Source of the DNA: Echinicola soli
GTDB taxonomy: Bacteria; Bacteroidota; Bacteroidia; Cytophagales; Cyclobacteriaceae
Assembly (NCBI RefSeq): GCF_006575665.1
Contig: NZ_CP041253.1
Coordinates: 3,695,001 to 3,759,000, forward strand
Length of the DNA: 64,000 nucleotides
Direction of reading: 5' to 3'
Shown here: piece by piece, positions 9,574-18,898 of the stretch
How positions within the stretch are numbered: position 1 is the first letter of the stretch
Layout: each line of letters begins with the position of its first letter
Program-made: the position numbers and the translations under genes
Notes under the pieces: model-generated
Databases searched by the model: none
Seen by the model: only the letters and a program-made list of their open reading frames with translations
Told to the model about the DNA's origin: nothing

Positions 9574-10269
9574 TTAATTTTCTCGGAATTTGTAGCCCAC
9601 GCCCCAAGTAGTAAGTATGTACTCTGGGGTGTTCATATTGGCTTCTATTTTGGATCGTAGGCGATTGATGTGTGAATTGACGGTATGTTCAAACCCTTCA
9701 AATTCATATCCCCAGACTTGGTTGAGAAGATTGGGACGGGAGAAAGTCCGGCCGGGGTTAGAGGCCAGCAATACCAATAGGTCAAACTCTTTCGGGGAAA
9801 GTTCTATTCGGTTGCCGTTGAGCTCTACTATCCTTTTTCCTACATTGATAAAAAGTTGATGAGCCAGGATTTCCTTTTCTTCCATCACCTCCTGAACCGC
9901 CGGAGCACTGCTTCTTCTTAATACTGCTTTGAAGCGAGCGATCAGTTCCCTGATGCTGAAAGGTTTGGTGATGTAATCATCCGCTCCGATTTCCAGTCCG
10001 AGTACTTTGTCTATTTCTTCCGATTTGGAAGTTAACATTAGGATAGGGGTATAGATTTTTTCTTGCCTGATTCGCTTACAAATTTCAAATCCATCCATGG
10101 ATGGTAGTCTGATGTCCAATAAGATGCATGTGTAAGTATAATTTAATGCTTTTAGCAATCCTTCTTTTCCATCAAAAGCGCATGCTACTTCAAAACCCAT
10201 GTCAGAAATATGAATCGTGAGTAATTCTGAGATGTTATGATCATCTTCGATGATTAGTACTTTTTCCAT
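9574..10269 (-). CDS. OmpR/PhoB family response regulator
   Basis: 231 residues. The receiver domain (1-120) has acidic pair Asp9/Asp10, phosphoacceptor Asp52 (ILLDIRLPSMDG), Thr80 and Lys102. A winged-helix DNA-binding domain follows (about 135-231) with the usual ELSPKEFDLLVLLASNPG and RSKIE...WGVGYKF blocks. It is the first gene of the operon with the kinase. The divergent neighbour is an oxidoreductase gene about 230 bp away, which might be a target; nothing in the sequence proves it. Confidence 0.95.
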   Translation of the reverse strand: MEKVLIIEDDHNISELLTIHISDMGFEVACAFDGKEGLLKALNYTYTCILLDIRLPSMDGFEICKRIRQEKIYTPILMLTSKSEEIDKVLGLEIGADDYITKPFSIRELIARFKAVLRRSSAPAVQEVMEEKEILAHQLFINVGKRIVELNGNRIELSPKEFDLLVLLASNPGRTFSRPNLLNQVWGYEFEGFEHTVNSHINRLRSKIEANMNTPEYILTTWGVGYKFREN

Positions 10270-10500
10270 TGTTGTATTTTGCGCTTATAAAAAGATTCTA
10301 TCAGTGTAGGATTTGAACGTTTTTTTCAGTGGTAGGTGTCGTTTATCAAGTAACATTTTTTTATCTTCTGAGCCTACAATAGGCCAAATATACTAATATT
10401 ATAAAGGCAGGTTGATCTTAATTTAAAAAACTCGATTTTTATGCGAAACAGATTAGCTTTTGTATCTTAAATTCTTTCCCCTATAAAATCATATTTCAAT

Positions 10501-11526
10501 ATGTCATATCCCATCAAATTTGGAATTATCGGAACCGGAGCCATTGCCGAAAAGCATGCTTCAGCCATCAATGAACTGGATTCCACAGCACTGGTGGCGG
10601 TGTGCAGTTCTTCAGCTGAGAGGGCAAAACAAGCTGAACTTCAGTTTCAGGTCAAAGGATATGATGATTTGAAGGACTTTTTGACTCATCCTGGATTGGA
10701 GGTGGTGTGTATTTGTACGGCGAGTGGGGAGCATTTGGAACCTACGGTAATGGCAGCACAGGCAGGAAAGCATGTTTTGGTGGAAAAGCCTATTGAGATC
10801 AGCATAGAGAGGGCAAATGCAATGATACAGGCTTGCAAGGAGAATGACGTAAAGCTGGGTGTGATTTTTCAAAACCGCTTTAATGAAGGTTATCTCTTGC
10901 TCAGGGCTGCTGTCAAAAGTGGACAATTGGGGAGCTTGTTGATGGGGAATGCTTATATAAAATGGTTTCGGGGCAGGGAGTATTATGAAAGTAGTCACTG
11001 GAAAGGAACCATTAGTGGTGACGGGGGAGGTGCTTTTATCAATCAAGGAATTCATACCATTGATCTGTTGCTGGACATTATGGGCGATGCAAACACTGTC
11101 TTTGGCAAGGTGAAAACAGCTTTATATGACATTGAAGGGGAAGATATAGGAACTTCGTTGGTCACTTTTAAAAATGGCGCTTTGGGGAATATTACCGCAG
11201 GAACATCACTCTATCCAGGCTATCCTGAGCGACTGGAAATTTATGGGACAGAAGGCAGCGTGATTCTGGAAGCTGGTAAAATAGTTGCCTGGAGCGTTAA
11301 GGATCAAGAGTCAAAAGCGGAAAACGCAGCTCAAGAGCCTAGTAGTGGTGCTGCTGATCCCATGGCGATCGGTCATGCACTTCATTTGATGCAGATCGAG
11401 GATATGGTCATGTCCATACAAGAGAATAAACCGCCATTGGTGACGGGAGAAATAGCAAAGAAGTCCCTTGCGATGATTTTGGGGATTTATGAAAGCTCCA
11501 AAACTGGAAAGGAAATTTCTTTCTGA
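10501..11526 (+). CDS. Gfo/Idh/MocA family oxidoreductase
   Basis: 341 residues. Rossmann motif GTGAIA at residues 11-16, EKP at 95-97 (VLVEKPIEI), a catalytic-type region FQNRFN near residue 122, and GGAFINQGIHTIDLLLDIMG, the usual His-containing helix of the family. It is NAD(P)-dependent and acts on a sugar or cyclitol. It reads away from the two-component genes and precedes the hexuronate block by 700 bp, so its link to hexuronates is only positional. It is only distantly similar to the Gfo/Idh/MocA gene at the window start. Confidence 0.92.
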   Translation: MSYPIKFGIIGTGAIAEKHASAINELDSTALVAVCSSSAERAKQAELQFQVKGYDDLKDFLTHPGLEVVCICTASGEHLEPTVMAAQAGKHVLVEKPIEISIERANAMIQACKENDVKLGVIFQNRFNEGYLLLRAAVKSGQLGSLLMGNAYIKWFRGREYYESSHWKGTISGDGGGAFINQGIHTIDLLLDIMGDANTVFGKVKTALYDIEGEDIGTSLVTFKNGALGNITAGTSLYPGYPERLEIYGTEGSVILEAGKIVAWSVKDQESKAENAAQEPSSGAADPMAIGHALHLMQIEDMVMSIQENKPPLVTGEIAKKSLAMILGIYESSKTGKEISF

Positions 11527-12239
11527 CTATTTCTTAAACCCGCATTATACATTGGGATTCCGACTACTGTTGGGATGGTTTTAAATAGCATATAATCAGT
11601 AGTTCATGGTTTAATGCAGAGCGCCGTTATAGTGGGTCAAGCGGAAAAGTTGGTGGATTAGGGTTGGTTTCGATAGCACGAAGATGGCGCTGATTTTTTT
11701 TACTGGAGCACGCATTCCTATTGCTAAATTAAAGAGAAATATGCTTACCAAAATCACCTGGAAATCTCTCATCTTCCAGAAATATTGCTTGGTCCGTTAT
11801 AGTGAACCTGTCTGCCGGTCAGGTAGAATCATAAAACTCATGCAACGACTGATTCAAAGGGAACTAAGACCACAGTAGATTTTCTAATCTGGCGAAGATG
11901 GTTTGACTAGAAGGAAGTGTTGAGCTGGGCTTTCGGCCTGCGATAGAGGAATGAGGGAGGGCTTATGGCCCGAGTCCTTGCCTCGGGTTAAGGTCAGGAA
12001 AGGTTTTCAGCCTTCGGTTCTCGATAGAGGTAAGGGCTAAAAATCACACTTGAAGTTGTTATAAGCCAAATTTCAGGTTTAAAATGGCAATGAAGGATCC
12101 TCATCGACAGCTAAGATGTTTTAAATCGAATTGAGATTAAAAAGAAGTGGGTGTGTCATAATAGATGTAAAAGCCGGCGGAAGCAAATGAGCTCCCTCCG
12201 ACATAAAATAATTATTGGGTGGGACAATTGATAAATCCA
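11527..12239. other. Intergenic region, no convincing gene
   Basis: About 710 bp between convergent genes. I find only short open frames without family features. The stretch 11900-12060 has G-rich phrases such as GAGCTGGGCTTTCGGCCTGCG that partly match sequence near 63500 (AAGTTGGGCTTTCAGCCTTA), so it may be decayed repeat material. No terminator with a clear T tail was seen. Confidence 0.5.
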
Positions 12240-13418
12240 TTATCCTAAACCATGGATCAATCCCATTTCCAAACCTCTCAGCTCTGCCAATCCTTTGAGC
12301 CTTCCGATCCCTGTATAGCCAGGGTTGGTGATTTTCTTAAGGTCATCGAGCATTTGATGGCCATGATCAGGACGCATAGGAAGTGATTTCCCCCTTTTTG
12401 CCTGTACTTTTATGAGTTCTTTGATTACTTCTACGATCGGGACATCTCCTTCCAGGTGATTAGCTTCATGGAAGTTGCCATCGGCATCCCGCTGGGTACT
12501 GCGCAGGTGGATAAAGTGGATATGGTCTCCGTGCTCCCTGATGATCTGTGGAAGATCATTGTCTGCACGCACCCCAAAGGATCCTGTGCAGAAGGTGATG
12601 CCATTATATTCACTGGAGTTATCCGTTAGCAGGCGTTTTACGTCCTGGATCGTGCTCATGACCCTGGGAAGTCCAAACATCGGAAAGGGAGGGTCATCGG
12701 GATGGATGGCCATGAAGACACGATTTTTTTCTGCGACGGGAATGATTTCATCCAGGAACAGCCTCAAGTTGTCGGCAAGTTTATCGGCGTTGATATCCTT
12801 ATATGTGTCCAGTACTTTTTGAAAAGCCTCCAGTGAATAACCTTCCTCTGCTCCAGGCAATCCTGCAATGATATTGTTCGTGAGCAATTGCTTGGCTTCA
12901 TCTGACATCTGCTTGAAATAAGCTTCGGCCCTTTTGATCACTCCATCGCTATAAGCATCCGCGGCATTTGGACGCTGCAGGATGAATAGGTCGAAAGCTG
13001 CCAGCGCTTGTAATTCAAAGCGCAGTGCCTTAGCTCCATTGGGGAGTTCATAGGCTAGGTCTGTCCTGGTCCAATCCAGCACAGGCATGAAATTATAACA
13101 AACCGTATGAATGCCTTCAGCAGCTAGGTTTTCGATAGAGGTTTTATAGTGGGTAATGTATTCTTGGTAATGGCCACTTCTGGTTTTGATGCTTTCATGG
13201 ACAGGAATACTCTCGACTACTGACCAGGTAAGCCCTGCAGCTTCAATAGTGTCTTTTCTTTTTTTGATTTCTTCGCGGGACCATACTACACCATTAGGCA
13301 AATGGTGCAGGGCAGATACGATGCCAGTGGCACCGGCCTGTCGGATGTCCGCTAAGGTTACCGGGTCTTGGGGACCATACCAGCGCATGGTCTGTTCCAT
13401 TTTTTTTATTGGTTTCAT
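12240..13418 (-). CDS. uxuA: Mannonate dehydratase
   Basis: 392 residues, normal for UxuA. It dehydrates D-mannonate to 2-keto-3-deoxygluconate. Near-identical family blocks are visible: [110 protein letters not shown]. The conserved His, Cys and Asp residues of the metal site lie in these blocks. Translation may begin at the internal Met seven residues in (13400), which aligns better with the family start. It is the last gene of the minus-strand operon with the SDR and uxaC genes. Confidence 0.97.
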   Translation of the reverse strand: MKPIKKMEQTMRWYGPQDPVTLADIRQAGATGIVSALHHLPNGVVWSREEIKKRKDTIEAAGLTWSVVESIPVHESIKTRSGHYQEYITHYKTSIENLAAEGIHTVCYNFMPVLDWTRTDLAYELPNGAKALRFELQALAAFDLFILQRPNAADAYSDGVIKRAEAYFKQMSDEAKQLLTNNIIAGLPGAEEGYSLEAFQKVLDTYKDINADKLADNLRLFLDEIIPVAEKNRVFMAIHPDDPPFPMFGLPRVMSTIQDVKRLLTDNSSEYNGITFCTGSFGVRADNDLPQIIREHGDHIHFIHLRSTQRDADGNFHEANHLEGDVPIVEVIKELIKVQAKRGKSLPMRPDHGHQMLDDLKKITNPGYTGIGRLKGLAELRGLEMGLIHGLG

Positions 13419-13495
13419 AGCTTCATCTTTCCCAATGCAGGTATGCTATTGGGCTAATCGAATTTCGGTTCACAAAATTTTTAATCCTTAACTGC

Positions 13496-14311
13496 TCACA
13501 CCCCACCATAGGCACTGAAACCTCCATCCACGGGGATTATGGTTCCAGTTACAAATTTGGAAGCAGCACTACAAAAGAAACTTACTGCACCGAAGAGGTC
13601 TTCCGGATCCCCAAAGCGATCCATGGGCGTGTGACTTATGATCTGATTGCCCCGGGCAGTCAAGCTTCCATCATCTTGGGTAAGCAATGTCCTGTTCTGT
13701 TCCGTAAGGAAAAACCCTGGAGCGATGGCATTGACCCGATACTGTTTGCCGTATTTTTGACAGAATTCCACGGATAGCCATTTGGTAAGGTTATCGATTG
13801 CCGCTTTGGCAGATGCGTAGCCCATTACTCTGGTGAGCGGTCTCGAAGCTGCCATAGACGAGATATTGATGATGCTTGCAGCTGGGTTTTTTAATAACAG
13901 AGGAGTGAATACCTGAATAGGCATTAAGGTTCCCAGGTAGTTAAGTTCCATGACTTTCTTAACTTCTTCAATCTCCAAGTCTGTAATGTTCTGGTCTGGA
14001 GTGACGATGGCACCGGGCATATTTCCGCCTGCGGCATTGATGAGCACATCTACTTTTCCAAATTCTTTTTCCACTTGCTGTGCGGCAGTTTGGAGAGCGT
14101 CTTTATTGGTGACATCAGCAATCAGGGCAGAGGCTTTTCCTCCGTTCGTAGTAATGGCGGTTACCAGTTCTTTAACCTTATTGGGATTTCTTCCCAAGAT
14201 AATCACTTGGGCACCTTCTTTGGCCAAATATTGAGTAATTTGGCTCCCCAGTACACCTGTGGCGCCACTGATAAGGATAATGTTGTCTTTTACAGAAAAT
14301 AGTGCAGACAT
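13496..14311 (-). CDS. SDR-type D-mannonate oxidoreductase (fructuronate reductase)
   Basis: 271 residues. A short-chain dehydrogenase with NAD(P) motif SGATGVLG (residues 15-22), NAAGG near 92-96, catalytic Ser151/152, Tyr165 and Lys169 (YASAK). Placed between uxaC and uxuA, it should perform the step between fructuronate and mannonate in place of the unrelated UxuB, an arrangement common in Bacteroidota. The substrate assignment is inferred from position; KduD-like activity is the alternative. 15 bp separate it from uxaC. Confidence 0.85.
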   Translation of the reverse strand: MSALFSVKDNIILISGATGVLGSQITQYLAKEGAQVIILGRNPNKVKELVTAITTNGGKASALIADVTNKDALQTAAQQVEKEFGKVDVLINAAGGNMPGAIVTPDQNITDLEIEEVKKVMELNYLGTLMPIQVFTPLLLKNPAASIINISSMAASRPLTRVMGYASAKAAIDNLTKWLSVEFCQKYGKQYRVNAIAPGFFLTEQNRTLLTQDDGSLTARGNQIISHTPMDRFGDPEDLFGAVSFFCSAASKFVTGTIIPVDGGFSAYGGV

Positions 14312-14326
14312 ATTTAATGCTTTTAT

Positions 14327-15754
14327 TTATTGGAAGTTAAAGTAGTTTTTAGCGTTGTGATAGCAGATGTCCTGAACCATTTTTCCAAGCCATTTTTCAT
14401 CTGCAGGTAGTTCTCCATTGGCCACGTCATTGCCGATTAGGTTACATAGTGTTCTGCGGAAGTACTCATGGCGTGGAAAGGATAGGAAGCTTCGGGAATC
14501 CGTAAGCATTCCCACAAAGCAGCTGAGCAGTCCCATGTTTGAGAGGGTGTTCATTTGTTTTTCCATTCCGTCTTTTTGATCCAGAAACCACCATCCCGAG
14601 CCAAATTGCACTTTGCCCCTAATTGATCCATCATTGAAATTTCCCGTCATTGTGGCCATAACTTCATTGTCCCGTGGGTTGAGGTTATAGAGAATGGTTT
14701 TGCAGAGTTGATCTGTTTTATCCAGTTCATTAAGAAACTGGGAAAGGGCTTTTGCCTGGGTGAAATCACCAATGCTATCAAAACCTGTATCAGGCCCTAG
14801 CGTATCTAGCATACGTTCGTTCGTATTTCGAAGTGCCCCCAAGTGAAACTGCTGAGTCCAGCCTTTGGCGTGGTAGAGGCGACATAGCTCTAATAGGGTG
14901 ACATATTTATAATAGGCAGTTTCTTCTTGATCCAGAGGCTTGCCTGTGGAGACCTTTTTGAATAGTATTTCTATATCAAAAGTTCCGATTGGAAAGTAGT
15001 AAAGCTGCTCCAGTCCATGGTCAGCTAGACGGCCACCGTTTTCGTGAAAGAAAGCGATACGGTTTTCCAGTGCAGCCATTAGTTTTTCGTGGCTGTCAAT
15101 GGATACATTACTGGCATCGGACAATTTATTAAGGTAAGCCATATAGGTGGACGGTTGTTCCACAGCAAAGGACTTATCTGGACGGAAGGTAGGGTAGAGT
15201 CCAATTGGCATACCATTGTCAGCTGCCATTTTGTGGTATTCCAAGCTATCTGTAGGATCGTCGGTAGTGCAGACCGTTTCTACATTCATACCGGCCAGCA
15301 ATGACTGTGTACTATGGGAATCCTTTTGTAACTGGGCTGTTGTTTCCTGGTAAACTATGTCGGCATTATCAGCGGACAGTAATTCTCCCATATCAAAATA
15401 CCTTAATAGCTCGAGATGGGTCCAGTGATACAGGGGATTTCTCATGGTATAGGGAACTGTATAAGCCCATTTCTGAAATTTCTCTTGGTCAGAGGCGTTC
15501 CCAGTGATGTATTTCTCCTGAATACCCAAGGTCCTCATGGCCCTCCATTTATAGTGGTCACCTGCAAGCCACACTTGAGCGATGTTTTCGAATTTTCGGT
15601 TTTCGGCAAGGTCTTTAGGAGATAAGTGACAGTGGTAATCGATGATCGGCATCTTCCTGGCATAATCGTGATAAAGCACATTAGCCATTTCCGTTTGCAG
15701 CAAAAAATCCTCTTGGATAAAAGTGGATTTTACTTTGGGTTCAGGAGTACTCAT
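14327..15754 (-). CDS. uxaC: Glucuronate isomerase
   Basis: 475 residues, the usual size. It converts D-glucuronate to D-fructuronate (or galacturonate to tagaturonate). The amidohydrolase-like barrel begins with IIDYHCHLSPKDLA, whose His41 and His43 are the metal ligands, and continues with TTDDPTDSLEYH, TFRPDKSF, HLGALRNTNERM and LTDSRSFLSFPRHEYFRR. It is the first gene of the uxaC-SDR-uxuA operon; a LacI-type operator lies about 240 bp upstream in the region shared with the divergent regulator gene. Confidence 0.97.
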   Translation of the reverse strand: MSTPEPKVKSTFIQEDFLLQTEMANVLYHDYARKMPIIDYHCHLSPKDLAENRKFENIAQVWLAGDHYKWRAMRTLGIQEKYITGNASDQEKFQKWAYTVPYTMRNPLYHWTHLELLRYFDMGELLSADNADIVYQETTAQLQKDSHSTQSLLAGMNVETVCTTDDPTDSLEYHKMAADNGMPIGLYPTFRPDKSFAVEQPSTYMAYLNKLSDASNVSIDSHEKLMAALENRIAFFHENGGRLADHGLEQLYYFPIGTFDIEILFKKVSTGKPLDQEETAYYKYVTLLELCRLYHAKGWTQQFHLGALRNTNERMLDTLGPDTGFDSIGDFTQAKALSQFLNELDKTDQLCKTILYNLNPRDNEVMATMTGNFNDGSIRGKVQFGSGWWFLDQKDGMEKQMNTLSNMGLLSCFVGMLTDSRSFLSFPRHEYFRRTLCNLIGNDVANGELPADEKWLGKMVQDICYHNAKNYFNFQ

Positions 15755-15991
15755 ATAATTTTAGGTTTTTGAGTGAAAGGCACAATTGATGGATGTGAGA
15801 ATAGCGTTTTATAAAAGTGCGTTTCGCCCAATTAAAATAGGTTTTGATTTATAATATCCCTTCATATAAAATAATATTTGACTTGGGATGTTGACATTAC
15901 CTACTTGCTTTAGTTACAAGTCGAGATGTTAGTTAACATCAAGTAATAATAGCCATTGTTTGCTGCATTTTTAAGGAAAAAGTCCACTTTA

Positions 15992-16013
15992 ATCACGGAA
16001 TCGTTTTCGTATG
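15992..16013. promoter_or_regulatory. LacI-type operator, copy 1 (between uxaC and the regulator gene)
   Basis: The 16-base core ACGGAATCGTTTTCGT (15995-16010) is centred on a CG at 16002-16003 and is imperfectly palindromic, as LacI-family operators are. The same 16 bases occur at 22044-22059 between the SusC and MFS genes. The site lies 106 bp before the regulator start and about 240 bp before uxaC, so it could serve both. Confidence 0.8.
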
Positions 16014-16118
16014 ATTCAGGAAAGATCAGTACAGCGAGTGCAATAATATGCAGTACGTAGCAGGAGATTGGCGAAATCCCTTAAATTTGATTTGCAATAA
16101 CCTGAAGAGCGTGTTTTT

Positions 16119-17138
16119 ATGAATGGTGTAAACATTAAAAAATTGGCTGAAGTATTGAATCTGGCACCTTCTACGGTTTCCAGGGCACTGAATGACAGCT
16201 ATGAAATCAGCGATAAGACCAAAAAGCGGGTCTTGGATATGGCCAGGCAAATGAATTATCAGCCAAATCCTTTTGCCCGCAGTCTGAGGGAACACAAAAG
16301 CAAGACCATTGCCATGATTATTCCTGATCTGGTCAATAACTTTTTTGCCCAAGTGATCGAGGGTGTAGAGGAAATTACCCAGCAGTTTGGTTACCATCTA
16401 TTGGTGTACCATACACATGAAAACTTGGAGAAGGAGAAAGAAATTGTTACCCATTTGCTCAATGGCCGAGTGGATGGCATCATGATGTCCGTTTCCCACC
16501 AGACCAAAGAAACCGAACACCTGCTCAATGTGCATCAAAGAGGCATTCCCATTATTTTTTTTGATCGGATTTGTGAGACGATCCCCACTACTAAGTTTGT
16601 GACCAATGGGTATGAAAGTGGCTACGAACTGACCAGTCACATGATAAAGGAAGGTTGTCAACGAATTGCTTTTTTATTGCTGTCCAGGGAGATATCCATT
16701 AGCCAACAGCGTCTTAGGGGATATTTGGATGCGTTGAAGGACCATGGAATAGGAGAGGATGATACGCTTGTGCTTAAGTGTGAGAATTCTGATGAGGAAA
16801 ACCACTGTATAATTAAAAACTTCTTATGTAGTGAAGCTAAACCAGATGGTGTTTTGGCGGCGGTGGAAAAACTGGCCATTAGTACATACTATGTGGCGCA
16901 TGATCTGGAAATGGATATTCCTCATGAGCTGAAGGTAGCCTGTTTTTCGAACATGAAAATCGCCGATCTTTTAAATCCCAGCCTTACTACAGTGTCACAG
17001 CCAACCCATGAGTTTGGCCGTAAGGCCGCCAGCTTGCTGATGAATAAACTAACTAAAAAGAATGCTCCTGATTTTGAGGATGAGGTGATTGTTTTACCTT
17101 CTACCTTGCATATCAGAAAATCATCTCAGATGCAATAA
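16119..17138 (+). CDS. LacI family transcriptional regulator of the hexuronate block
   Basis: 339 residues. The N-terminal helix-turn-helix (NIKKLAEVLNLAPSTVSRALN, about 4-25) and hinge (MNYQPNPFARSLR) are typical. The periplasmic-binding-protein-like effector domain follows (about 60-335; IAMIIPDLVNNFFAQVIEGVE). It is divergent from uxaC and convergent with the SusCD operon. Two copies of a LacI-type palindrome, one beside its own gene, suggest it controls both the catabolic operon and the transport genes and responds to a hexuronate or downstream intermediate. The effector is inferred. Confidence 0.93.
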   Translation: MNGVNIKKLAEVLNLAPSTVSRALNDSYEISDKTKKRVLDMARQMNYQPNPFARSLREHKSKTIAMIIPDLVNNFFAQVIEGVEEITQQFGYHLLVYHTHENLEKEKEIVTHLLNGRVDGIMMSVSHQTKETEHLLNVHQRGIPIIFFDRICETIPTTKFVTNGYESGYELTSHMIKEGCQRIAFLLLSREISISQQRLRGYLDALKDHGIGEDDTLVLKCENSDEENHCIIKNFLCSEAKPDGVLAAVEKLAISTYYVAHDLEMDIPHELKVACFSNMKIADLLNPSLTTVSQPTHEFGRKAASLLMNKLTKKNAPDFEDEVIVLPSTLHIRKSSQMQ

Positions 17139-17170
17139 AAAGCGCCAACTGAATTTGGTTCAGCTGGCGC
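17137..17170 (-). terminator. Terminator of the SusC/SusD operon
   Basis: Inverted repeat GCGCCAACTGAA (17142-17153) and TTCAGCTGGCGC (17159-17170) with one mismatch and a 5-nt loop. On the minus strand it is followed by a run of T from 17141 down to 17137. It lies 28 bases beyond the SusD stop and just after the LacI-type gene; for the plus strand there is no T tail. Confidence 0.7.
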
Positions 17171-17197
17171 CCATGGTGTTGGTGGTCAATGATTCGA

Positions 17198-18874
17198 TTA
17201 ATACCCGGGGTTTTGCGGGAAGGCTTCTTTACCTCCAGCTACTCTGTCTATTTGATTTTGAGGAATGGGTCTGAGGATATGGGTGGCTTTGATGTTTGGA
17301 GCCCCGGCTTCGTTGTACATTTTAACTCTTTCCACAAGTGCTCCCCATCTTACCAGGTCCATCCATCTCTTTTGTTCACCTAATAGTTCCCTGGCACGTT
17401 CGTCCATGATAAATTCGAGGTTCAGCTCGGCGGATGAAATTTCCATAGCTGCTTCCATCCCTGGCCAAGCTGCTCTCCGTCGGATGGCGTTTATGTTTTC
17501 GACGGCATCATCTATTTTGTCTTGCTGAAATTGGGCTTCTGCCAGCATCAGGTAAGTATCCGCCAGCCGAAATACAATATAATCCCTTCCTCCGGCAGCT
17601 TGGGTCTTGTCCTGTCTTCCCGGATCCAAGTGCTTGGTCAGCGTAGGGAATAGCTTGTCGGTGTACATACTTGGTGTCAGGATTTGATATGGCTTTGAAG
17701 CCCTTTCTGCTTCAGGTATTTCGTATCCAGGTACATAGATAGCGGTATCCCCTTCTGCAAATGAAACCGTACTTTTGCTGAGGTCGAAGGTCGTATTGTA
17801 TTCTCCTGGACTGTTGGTGTAAAATACATCCTTGAAGGATTTGTGGTAACGCGCATCCACATCCCGGTTTACAAATGCATTATTTAAGGTGTAGTCAGTG
17901 GGGCGGTATCGCTTCCATGGCCTGCCATTTGCGACATCCCGTTGCATCCCTGGTTGGATATCATATTCCATTAAGAAATAAAGGTGTGCATTGTTTCCGT
18001 CTCCATTGGTGAGTGGATCACGGGTATATTGCACACTGAAAATGACCTCATCATTGATTTCATTTCCAAAAGCGTATACATCTGCAAAATCCGGGAGCAA
18101 TTGGAAACCATAATCATCGATTACCTTTTTGAGATAGGATTCCGCATTGGCAAAATCATTTCCTTCTGCGGCTTCCGAGTAGCCTTTGGTCAAATAAACC
18201 AATCCCAGTAAATGTTCTGCAGCAGGCTTAGTGGCCCTTCCGTATTCTGTCGAGCGCATAGTGGCTTCCAGGTCGGGAATGGAGGCCTCCAAGTCAGCAA
18301 TGATAGCTGCATACATGTCTGCTAATGTAGCACGGGTCACCTCATTAGTAGATACGACCGTTTCGGTGAGCTGCAGATCTACTCCTCCAAAATGCTGCGT
18401 CAACACAAAATAATGGTGGGCGCGGATAAACTTGGCTTCTGCTACGTACCGTGCCTTTAATCCTTCATCCATTCCGCTTACTTCCGGAGCTCTGTCAATT
18501 ACGGCATTACAAGTATTGATTCCCGCATAAAAGTTGTTCCACACTTCCCTTACATGGCCCGTTCTTGGGTCAAACTGGGAAGTGTACTGATTCATGAATT
18601 TCCAGCTACCATCCGCACCATTGGTGTAGGTGTCTGTTCCGAAAATCGTGAAGTTATTTCCCCTTTCGGTGCCATAAAAGGATCTAAGGGTACTGTAGGC
18701 GGCATTGACACCATCATGGAGTCCACTTGGTGTGTTCATATATTCATCGCCGATATTGGCAATAACCTCTTCTTCCAAGATTCCTTCACATGAAGGCAGT
18801 GCAAGGATACCTACTCCTAGTGAACAAGCTAGGAGAACTTGTGATAATTTGTTCTTATATATATTGATTCGCAT
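17198..18874 (-). CDS. SusD/RagB family glycan-binding lipoprotein
   Basis: 558 residues. The signal peptide ends in LPSC (Cys29, lipidation). The family pattern follows: an N-terminal CEGILEE segment, YSTLRSFYG, VREVWNNFYAGINTCNAVIDRAP, TPR-like helices with AKFIRAHHYFVLTQHFGG, and the C-terminal YIVFRLADTYLMLAEAQF ... LEFIMDERARELLGEQKRWMDLVRW. It caps the adjacent SusC channel at the outer membrane and binds oligosaccharide. It follows SusC by 24 bp in one operon. With the hexuronate enzymes nearby, a glucuronate-containing glycan is a plausible ligand. Confidence 0.96.
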   Translation of the reverse strand: MRINIYKNKLSQVLLACSLGVGILALPSCEGILEEEVIANIGDEYMNTPSGLHDGVNAAYSTLRSFYGTERGNNFTIFGTDTYTNGADGSWKFMNQYTSQFDPRTGHVREVWNNFYAGINTCNAVIDRAPEVSGMDEGLKARYVAEAKFIRAHHYFVLTQHFGGVDLQLTETVVSTNEVTRATLADMYAAIIADLEASIPDLEATMRSTEYGRATKPAAEHLLGLVYLTKGYSEAAEGNDFANAESYLKKVIDDYGFQLLPDFADVYAFGNEINDEVIFSVQYTRDPLTNGDGNNAHLYFLMEYDIQPGMQRDVANGRPWKRYRPTDYTLNNAFVNRDVDARYHKSFKDVFYTNSPGEYNTTFDLSKSTVSFAEGDTAIYVPGYEIPEAERASKPYQILTPSMYTDKLFPTLTKHLDPGRQDKTQAAGGRDYIVFRLADTYLMLAEAQFQQDKIDDAVENINAIRRRAAWPGMEAAMEISSAELNLEFIMDERARELLGEQKRWMDLVRWGALVERVKMYNEAGAPNIKATHILRPIPQNQIDRVAGGKEAFPQNPGY

Positions 18875-18898
18875 GAGTTCGTTTTTTATAATCCTACA